Origin: JBFWQM01 sp050249455
Lineage (GTDB): Bacteria; Pseudomonadota; Alphaproteobacteria; MPNO01; VGEU01
Assembly (NCBI GenBank): GCA_050249455.1
Contig: JBFWQM010000207.1
Location: 1-9,532 of the forward strand
DNA: 9,532 nt
Direction: 5' to 3'
Below, piece by piece: positions 5,261 to 9,532 of this stretch. The notes under the pieces are model-generated. The model made no database searches, was not told the DNA's origin, and saw only the letters and a program-made list of their open reading frames with translations. The position numbers and the translations under genes are program-made. Each line of letters begins with the position of its first letter. Within the stretch, counting starts at the first letter, position 1.

Positions 5261-6187
5261 CTACCCTCGCTGCGCGATCCACCCGGCGATCAGGTGGGCG
5301 ACGGCGTCGGAGTTGTCCTCGCTCATCACCATGTGGCCGTTGCCGGCGATGCCGAGGTCGGACAGGAACCAGTAGTCGACCTTGGCCCCGTGCTCGCGCA
5401 GCCAGGCGGCGATCGCGCCGTCCACCTCGCGCGGGTGGTCGGTGTCGAACTCGCCGGTGACGATCAGGATCTCCTTGTCGCGGTAGGACGCGGTGTCGGC
5501 GACCTTGAGCTGGCTGCCGCCGACGTTCTGGCGCTCGTAGATCACCCGCGGCGCGATGGCATGCAGCATGCCGCGATAGGTCTCCAGCGCCTGCCACGGG
5601 AACCGCGTCGACCGGCCGATCAGCTTGTCCTTGATCAGCGCGTCGGACGGCGCCATCGGCGCGTTGAGCGGCAGCTTCCAGGTCAGCGCGACGCCGCGCA
5701 CCTCGACGAAGTCCTCGCCCTTGGACAGCACCGCCGGCTCGGGCTGGATGTTGCCCGGCGGGCCGGGAGCGACGGCGACCACCGCCGCAATGTTCGCGCC
5801 GTATTCCTCCAGGATCTTCCAGCCCAGCGCGCCCGACATCGAATGCGTCATCAGGATCGCCGGCCGCTCCAGGCTTTCCAGCAACGCGCCGATCCCCTTG
5901 CACACCAGCGCGCCCGACATCTCCGCCATCGGCACGAAGGCGCTGCGCCCGACGCCGGGCCAGTCGGGGACGTAGACCGGGTAGCCCCATTCGGCGAACC
6001 GCACCGCCCAGCCCGGCCGGCCGTCCGGGGTCAGCTCCCAGCACTGGCCGGTGTGCGCGCCGCCGTGCACGCACACGATGGCGGGCTTGTCGGTCTCCGC
6101 CGCCGGGCGGACCAGGTCGTAGTAGACCGACGGCTTCGCCGCCGTCACGCCGGAGCTCCAGCGGAGCGCGCCAAGATCGTTAGCCAT
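5261..6187 (-). CDS. Alpha/beta hydrolase, esterase-713-like
   Basis: This is a 308-residue cytoplasmic hydrolase (no signal peptide). The order of motifs fits the alpha/beta fold: HGGAHTGQCWELTPDGRPGW (41-60) around the oxyanion hole, DWPGVGRS (75-82), the nucleophile elbow THSMSG with Ser116, GEFDTDHP (245-252) offering Asp248, and GNGHM with His285. The combination of W-E-x-T-P-D-G-R-x-G-W, HSxSG and GNxHM matches the bacterial esterase 713 group as I remember it. It would cleave an ester or related bond; the substrate is unknown. Where that group usually has a catalytic Glu after strand 6 (V-E-P-G), this protein has Ala140 in VAVAPG. ATG 6187 is chosen because a longer reading (to 6280) only translates the REP-like repeat. 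A G-run (complement of 6200-6205) is a loose ribosome site. It is downstream of the TRAP genes on the same strand and convergent with the secreted-protein gene. Confidence 0.88.
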   Translation of the reverse strand: MANDLGALRWSSGVTAAKPSVYYDLVRPAAETDKPAIVCVHGGAHTGQCWELTPDGRPGWAVRFAEWGYPVYVPDWPGVGRSAFVPMAEMSGALVCKGIGALLESLERPAILMTHSMSGALGWKILEEYGANIAAVVAVAPGPPGNIQPEPAVLSKGEDFVEVRGVALTWKLPLNAPMAPSDALIKDKLIGRSTRFPWQALETYRGMLHAIAPRVIYERQNVGGSQLKVADTASYRDKEILIVTGEFDTDHPREVDGAIAAWLREHGAKVDYWFLSDLGIAGNGHMVMSEDNSDAVAHLIAGWIAQRG

Positions 6188-6211
6188 CAGCGTCGTTGTC
6201 CCCCCAATGTC

Positions 6212-6290
6212 GTCCTCCGGCTTGACCGGAGGACCCATGCGCGACGCCGGAAGAGTGTCCGACATGGGCCCTCCGATCAAGTCGGAGGGC
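6212..6290. repeat. Pair of REP-like hairpins in inverted orientation
   Basis: Hairpin one is GTCCTCCGG (6212-6220), CTTGA, CCGGAGGAC (6226-6234). Hairpin two is GCCCTCCGA (6268-6276), TCAAG, TCGGAGGGC (6282-6290). Each stem is 9 perfect base pairs with a 5-nt loop. Read on opposite strands, the two units are imperfect copies of one sequence, each ending in CCCATG, so they form an inverted pair separated by 33 nt. This is the layout of bacterial interspersed REP pairs, and this type (translating as MGPP-K-E-D) is common between alphaproteobacterial genes. It fills the 118-nt gap between the large TRAP permease stop and the hydrolase start and could stabilise mRNA 3' ends or cut read-through into the hydrolase gene. 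Confidence 0.88.
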
Positions 6291-6305
6291 GACCCAACGG
6301 ACGAT

Positions 6306-7610
6306 TCATTTCGCGAGCTGCGGCAGGAACAGCGCGATCTCGGGGAACAGGATCAGGAACCCGATGCCCGCCGCCAGCGGCATGATGAAGATCAGCGCGC
6401 CGCGGACGACGTCGCGCAATTCGGTGTTCGGGATCACCGCCTTCAGCACGAACAGGTTGAAGCCGACCGGCGGCGAGATGGCGGCGATCTCGATGTTGAT
6501 GGTGACGATGATGCCGAACCACACCGGGTCGTAGCCGAGCGCCACCACCGCGTCGAAGAACACCGGCACCATGATCACCAGCACGCTCATCGGGTCCATG
6601 AACATGCCGAGGATCATCAGCAGGATGTTGATCAGCACGATCACCGCCCACGACGGCACCTCCAGCCCGGTCAGGAAGTTCGCCATCCCCTGCGGGATGC
6701 CGAGCCGGGTCAGCACGAACGAGCTGAACAGCCCGCCGACCAGCAGCAGCAGGAACATCGCCGTGGTGCGCACGGTGTTGCCCAGGATGCGCCCCATCGT
6801 GTCGGCGTTCAGCGTGCGCGCGCAGGCGGCGATGACGAGCGCGCCGGCGGCGCCGACCGCGCCGGCCTCCGTCGGCGTCGCGATGCCGGCATAGATCGAG
6901 CCGAGCACCAGTACGGCGAGCAGGATCACCGGCAGCACGCCGAACAGCGACCGCCAGCGCTCCGCCGGCGTGCCGATGTCGGTCACCGGCGGCGCCCGCT
7001 CCGGGTTGCGCCACACGATCATGAACACGGTGGCGGCGAGCATCGTGGCCATCATGAGGCCCGGCACGATGCCGGCCAGGAACAGGTCGCCGATCGAGGT
7101 CTCGGTGATCACGCCGTAGAGGATCATCGGCACACTGGGCGGGATCAGGATGCCGAGCGTGCCGCCCGCCGCGGTGACGCCGAGCGCGAGCCGGCGGTCG
7201 TAGCCGTGGCGCACCATCTCGGGCACCGCCATGGTGCCGATGGTCGCCGCCGTGACCGGGCTGGAGCCGCACACCGCGGCGAACCCGGCGCAGGCGAACA
7301 CGGTGCCGACGGCGAGCGCGCCGGGCACCCGGCGCAGCCACAGCCGCGCCGCCTTGAACAGGTCGCGCCCGATGCCGGTGACCGACAGCGCCTCGCCCAT
7401 CAGCACGAACAACGGCGCCACCACCAGGACGAAGCTCGACGACTGGGTGAACGCGATGGTTGCGAGCTGGCGCAGCGCGTCGGTGGAGACGAACAGCACG
7501 CAGCCGACGATGCCGAGCAGGCCCGTCGCCACCGCCACCGGCATGCCGGTGGCCAGGAACAGCATCAGCGCGACGATGAAGATGCCGAAGCCGAGATAGG
7601 GCTCGATCAT
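6306..7610 (-). CDS. TRAP transporter large permease subunit (DctM type)
   Basis: This is the 434-residue integral membrane subunit that carries the transport path of a tripartite ATP-independent periplasmic transporter, moving a substrate acid with an Na+ or H+ gradient. It is highly hydrophobic along its whole length, in line with the 11-13 helices of DctM proteins. Family motifs are in place: AAGGTLGILIPPSVPMILYG (147-166), ATPTEAG (244-250), GMFMDP (335-340) and ISPPVGFN (378-385). The length is typical (about 425-435). The start is ATG 7610, which shares ATGA with the stop of the small permease gene (4-nt overlap), so the two are translationally coupled. A longer open frame to 7778 is excluded because it would run through the small permease gene. 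The protein ends in PQLAK just before the REP pair. Confidence 0.95.
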   Translation of the reverse strand: MIEPYLGFGIFIVALMLFLATGMPVAVATGLLGIVGCVLFVSTDALRQLATIAFTQSSSFVLVVAPLFVLMGEALSVTGIGRDLFKAARLWLRRVPGALAVGTVFACAGFAAVCGSSPVTAATIGTMAVPEMVRHGYDRRLALGVTAAGGTLGILIPPSVPMILYGVITETSIGDLFLAGIVPGLMMATMLAATVFMIVWRNPERAPPVTDIGTPAERWRSLFGVLPVILLAVLVLGSIYAGIATPTEAGAVGAAGALVIAACARTLNADTMGRILGNTVRTTAMFLLLLVGGLFSSFVLTRLGIPQGMANFLTGLEVPSWAVIVLINILLMILGMFMDPMSVLVIMVPVFFDAVVALGYDPVWFGIIVTINIEIAAISPPVGFNLFVLKAVIPNTELRDVVRGALIFIMPLAAGIGFLILFPEIALFLPQLAK

Positions 7611-8119
7611 GGCGCCCCGTCGCGCCGCGCCTTCCACGCGAGACAGAGGAGGACGGCGGCCGTCAGCACGAACTGCGCGGTGCCGATCGGGCCTACGATA
7701 TAGAGCCATTTCAGCTTCATCGGCATCGCCGTCGCCGCCAGGGCGTCGTCCTCGAACGCCTCGACCGTCGCCTCCCACAGCTTGTCGAGGAAGACGACGC
7801 CGAAGACGAGCACGGCGGCATGGGCCACGACCGGCATGAACGTCCGCAGCCGCGGCGGCATTATGCCGAGGAACATGTCGACATTGACGTGGGTGCCGGC
7901 CTGCAGCGCCGGCGCCAGCGCCAGGAAGAACAGGTACAGCAGCAGGAACGATGACAGGTCGAGCGCCCAGATCGTCGGGTCGTTGAAGCCGTAGCGGCGC
8001 ACCACGTCCTGGACGATCAGCACCACGATGAACAGCGCGATGGCGCCGCCCGCCACGGTGAAGACGCGGTTCACCGCCCGGGTGAACCGCGCCAGCGCAT
8101 CGAGCGCGCTGCCGGCCAC
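7607..8119 (-). CDS. TRAP transporter small permease subunit (DctQ type)
   Basis: This 170-residue protein with four predicted membrane helices (about 22-38, 53-73, 96-112 and 140-162) is the accessory subunit that binds the large permease and is needed for TRAP transport. The diagnostic stretch runs from QDVVRRYGFNDPTIWALDL (37-55) to LQAGTHVNVDMF (72-83), matching the usual R-Y-x-F-x-x-x-x-x-W-x-x-E/D-L and A-L-x-x-x-x-H-x-x-V/I-D of DctQ. The start is taken as GTG 8119, 7 nt after the binding-protein stop, because no ATG precedes the conserved region. The ribosome site is weak, so translation is probably coupled to the upstream gene. The stop overlaps the large permease start by 4 nt. Confidence 0.93.
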   Translation of the reverse strand: MAGSALDALARFTRAVNRVFTVAGGAIALFIVVLIVQDVVRRYGFNDPTIWALDLSSFLLLYLFFLALAPALQAGTHVNVDMFLGIMPPRLRTFMPVVAHAAVLVFGVVFLDKLWEATVEAFEDDALAATAMPMKLKWLYIVGPIGTAQFVLTAAVLLCLAWKARRDGAP

Positions 8120-8126
8120 GGCCGTG

Positions 8127-9119
8127 TCAGCGCCAGAACGGCTCGAGGATCTTGCGCACCGCCGCGCCGTCGGCGCCCGACTCGGCGTCCATCTTCGCGA
8201 ACGTCGGCTTCATCGCCGCCACCAGCGCCGACCGCTCGGCGTCGTTCAGCGAGTAGACGTCGCCGCCGGCCGCCTTGATCTTGCCCTGGATGTCGCCCTG
8301 CAACGCGAACAGGTACTCGGCCGCCATCTTCTCGGCCTCGGCGGCGGCCTGCTCGATCGCCTTGCGGTCGTTCTCCGCCAGGCGGTCCCAGGCCCGCGGG
8401 CTGGCGAGGTACAGCAGCACGTTCACCGGCAGCCGCAGGTCGGTGACCTTGGGCGCCGGCTCGTACAGCTTGAGGCCGAGCGTGATCTCGTGGTTCGACA
8501 GCACGCAATCAACCGTCTTGTTCTGCAGCGCGATGTACTGCTCCGCCGGGTCGAGCGCGGTCGGCTTGACGCCGAGCTCCTGCATCTGCTGCGCCTGCCA
8601 GCGGCCGGCGGTGCGGATCTTGAGGTTCTTCCAGTCCTCGACGCTCTTGAGGTGCTTGTCCTTGCAGTTCACCGTGCCGCCGAACGACGGCTGCATCCAG
8701 ATGTACTTGACCCGCTGCTTGCGGAACATCTCGTCGAGCAGCGGCTTCAGCGCCGCGACGGCCTTCATGTGGCCCGCGACGTCGGGCGGCATCCCCGCCT
8801 CGGCCTCGATGTAGGACAGCGCGGGCATCTGGCCGGAAATCGAGCCGGCGGAGGTGACGCCCATCGGGATCGCCCCGTCGCGCGCCGCCTTGAACACCTC
8901 CTGGTTCTTCACCAGGGAACCCGAATAATAGGACTTGAGCTTGACCCGGCCCGCGGTCCGCTTCTCCACCTCGCCTTCCCACCACTTGTAGGCGTGGGAC
9001 CAGGCGCTGCCCTCGTTGTGCCAGACGGCGACGTCGAGCGTGGTCTGGGCGCGGGCGCCCGCGACGGCGATCAGGACCGCGGCGCCGGCCGCAGCCGCGC
9101 GCAAGGCGTAATGCAGCAT
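8127..9119 (-). CDS. TRAP transporter substrate-binding protein (DctP type)
   Basis: This 330-residue periplasmic solute receptor captures a carboxylate and delivers it to the DctQ/DctM membrane complex. The N-terminus is a Sec signal peptide, with a hydrophobic run through about residue 20 and cleavage likely after ARA (24). The carboxylate-binding Arg of the family is R169 in NLKIRTAG (165-172), followed by the expected hinge segment GVKPTALDPAEQYIALQNKTVDC (183-205). That is the G-x-x-P-x-x-x-x-x-x-E-x-x-x-A-L-Q-x-x-x-V-D pattern of DctP. A Cys pair (C152, C205) could form a disulfide in the periplasm, though this is only a possibility. ATG 9119 is supported by GGGGAG (complement of 9125-9130), 5 nt upstream, the strongest ribosome site in this operon, fitting the high amounts needed of a binding protein. 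It is the first of three TRAP genes. Confidence 0.95.
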   Translation of the reverse strand: MLHYALRAAAAGAAVLIAVAGARAQTTLDVAVWHNEGSAWSHAYKWWEGEVEKRTAGRVKLKSYYSGSLVKNQEVFKAARDGAIPMGVTSAGSISGQMPALSYIEAEAGMPPDVAGHMKAVAALKPLLDEMFRKQRVKYIWMQPSFGGTVNCKDKHLKSVEDWKNLKIRTAGRWQAQQMQELGVKPTALDPAEQYIALQNKTVDCVLSNHEITLGLKLYEPAPKVTDLRLPVNVLLYLASPRAWDRLAENDRKAIEQAAAEAEKMAAEYLFALQGDIQGKIKAAGGDVYSLNDAERSALVAAMKPTFAKMDAESGADGAAVRKILEPFWR

Positions 9120-9124
9120 GATCT

Positions 9125-9130
9125 CTCCCC
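9125..9130 (-). promoter_or_regulatory. Strong ribosome binding site of the TRAP binding-protein gene
   Basis: GGGGAG on the minus strand ends 5 nt before ATG 9119 and fixes that start. The two downstream permease genes lack a comparable site and depend on close or overlapping coupling. Confidence 0.75.
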
Positions 9131-9167
9131 GTTTTCCCCGGCCGCCCTTGGCAGGCGGTCTGGCCTC

Positions 9168-9195
9168 AATCTAGCCCGTATCGACCGGGGCGCAA
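9168..9195 (-). promoter_or_regulatory. Weak candidate promoter of the TRAP operon
   Basis: On the minus strand TTGCGC (complement of 9190-9195) and TAGATT (complement of 9168-9173, 4 of 6 to TATAAT) are 16 nt apart. Transcription would begin about 40 nt before the binding-protein start. The match is poor and the assignment tentative, but a promoter is expected somewhere in this gap. Confidence 0.25.
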
Positions 9196-9403
9196 ACCGC
9201 GGAAGCGAGTCGAAACGATGAGCGGCTTACTCGCCTTGGGTAATGGCGGCGGCGCTCCCGGCTATCCCCTCGGCACGGACGGCCGCAGCGCCTCGGCGGG
9301 TGGGCTCGTCCGGGACGGCGAGCCGACGCGTGCGCCACGCCAACGTGTTCATCCCGGCGCGGGCAACGGGGCTGGACCGACGGTTCGTCGTGATCCCGAC
9401 GTG

Positions 9404-9424
9404 GGGCGGACATCAGGTCCGCCC
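9404..9424 (-). terminator. Hairpin just after the E2 gene, probable terminator
   Basis: GGGCGGAC (9404-9411), loop ATCAG, GTCCGCCC (9417-9424) forms a perfect 8-bp stem. It begins 6 nt beyond the E2 stop in the direction of transcription. No T-run follows, so it may work as a factor-assisted terminator or 3'-end stabiliser, or be one more REP-like unit (stem and 5-nt loop sizes are near those of the pair at 6212-6290). Confidence 0.55.
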
Positions 9425-9430
9425 GCGGCG

Positions 9431-9532
9431 TCAGCCGATGGCCGCCGCCCAGTCCGTCGCCTCGATGACGTCCTTCAGCTTCTTCAGGAATGCGGCCGAG
9501 TAGGCGCCGTCGATTGCGCGGTGGTCGAAGCA
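9431..9532 (-). CDS. 2-oxo acid dehydrogenase E2 acyltransferase, C-terminal fragment
   Basis: Only the last 33 residues are in the window; the frame runs off the right edge and ends in TGA at 9433-9431. They begin CFDHRAIDGAYSAAFLKKL and end DWAAAIG. DHRxxDG is the catalytic His/Asp motif of the C-terminal acyltransferase domain of dihydrolipoamide acyltransferases (the E2 component of pyruvate, 2-oxoglutarate, branched-chain or acetoin dehydrogenase complexes), followed as usual by A-x-F-L-x-x-L. The enzyme transfers an acyl group from lipoyl-lysine to CoA in the cytoplasm. Which complex it belongs to cannot be told from this fragment. It lies upstream of the TRAP operon on the same strand but is separated by a hairpin and about 310 nt. 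Confidence 0.88.
   Translation of the reverse strand, partial: CFDHRAIDGAYSAAFLKKLKDVIEATDWAAAIG

Larger units (their letters stand above)
9120..9430. other. Intergenic region between the E2 gene and the TRAP operon
   Basis: These 311 bases hold the ribosome site and a weak promoter candidate for the TRAP operon at one end and the hairpin after the E2 gene at the other. Open frames on both strands in the middle (9171-9413 minus, 9243-9503 plus) have Arg/Ala/Pro-rich translations without domain character and no good ribosome site, so I see no gene. A small 6-bp hairpin, GGCTCG (9303-9308) with CGAGCC (9319-9324), is present; nothing else stands out. Confidence 0.6.

Noticed and set aside
6207..7703. 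A 498-residue + strand frame opposite the TRAP permease genes
   Set aside because: The translation is an extreme Arg/Asp/His/Gln mixture, typical of the antisense of GC-rich hydrophobic genes; DctM and DctQ are clear on the other strand.
9370..9400. A GGTTCG sequence resembling a tRNA T-loop
   Set aside because: No 5-bp T-stem, acceptor stem or anticodon arm can be drawn around it.
9171..9503. Two short open frames (9171-9413 minus, 9243-9503 plus) in the intergenic region
   Set aside because: They have no ribosome site, the composition is shadow-like, and the + strand one runs into the antisense of the E2 fragment.
1..9532. CRISPR arrays, phage or transposase genes, or defence islands
   Set aside because: No regularly spaced direct repeats, transposase motifs, integrase or nuclease-type proteins were seen; the genes are metabolic, transport or envelope-related.

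Overview
The window looks like an ordinary chromosomal segment of a GC-rich, Gram-negative bacterium, most likely an alphaproteobacterium. The grounds are very high GC content, a YciB/IspZ inner-membrane protein, a lipobox lipoprotein, a three-part TRAP transporter, and palindromic intergenic repeats of the kind common in alphaproteobacterial chromosomes. No phage, transposase, CRISPR array, rRNA or tRNA gene was seen. This is a judgement from sequence character, not from a search.

Layout. On the + strand, 1-354 is the 3' end of an amidohydrolase (LigI-like, COG3618 type). A long inverted repeat (380-467) follows. Next come a free-standing 2OG-Fe(II) oxygenase (611-1246) and the septation protein YciB (1352-1924). 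A nested inverted repeat (1970-2065) separates yciB from a convergent 3-hydroxyisobutyrate-dehydrogenase-family oxidoreductase (minus, 2086-3033). Back-to-back promoter-like sequences lie in 3067-3135. From there a three-gene + strand cluster of unrecognised function runs to 5248: a lipoprotein, a small helical protein and a secreted protein. It is the least explained part of the window.

The rest is on the minus strand. In transcription order it holds the last 33 residues of a 2-oxo acid dehydrogenase E2 acyltransferase (9431-9532) with a hairpin just beyond its stop. A TRAP transporter operon follows: DctP-type binding protein 8127-9119, DctQ-type small permease 7607-8119, DctM-type large permease 6306-7610. 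Two REP-like hairpins in inverted orientation (6212-6290) come next, and then an alpha/beta hydrolase of the esterase-713 type (5261-6187), convergent with the unknown cluster.

How they may work together. The TRAP system should import an organic acid using an ion gradient. The hydrolase just downstream, and more loosely the amidohydrolase, dehydrogenase and E2 genes, fit a catabolic neighbourhood for carboxylates or their esters, but no substrate can be read from the sequence. The most interesting points are the unassigned three-gene cluster, the apparent loss of the family's usual catalytic Glu in the hydrolase, and the intergenic repeats. One of these repeats can form either a 38-bp hairpin or G-quadruplexes on both strands.
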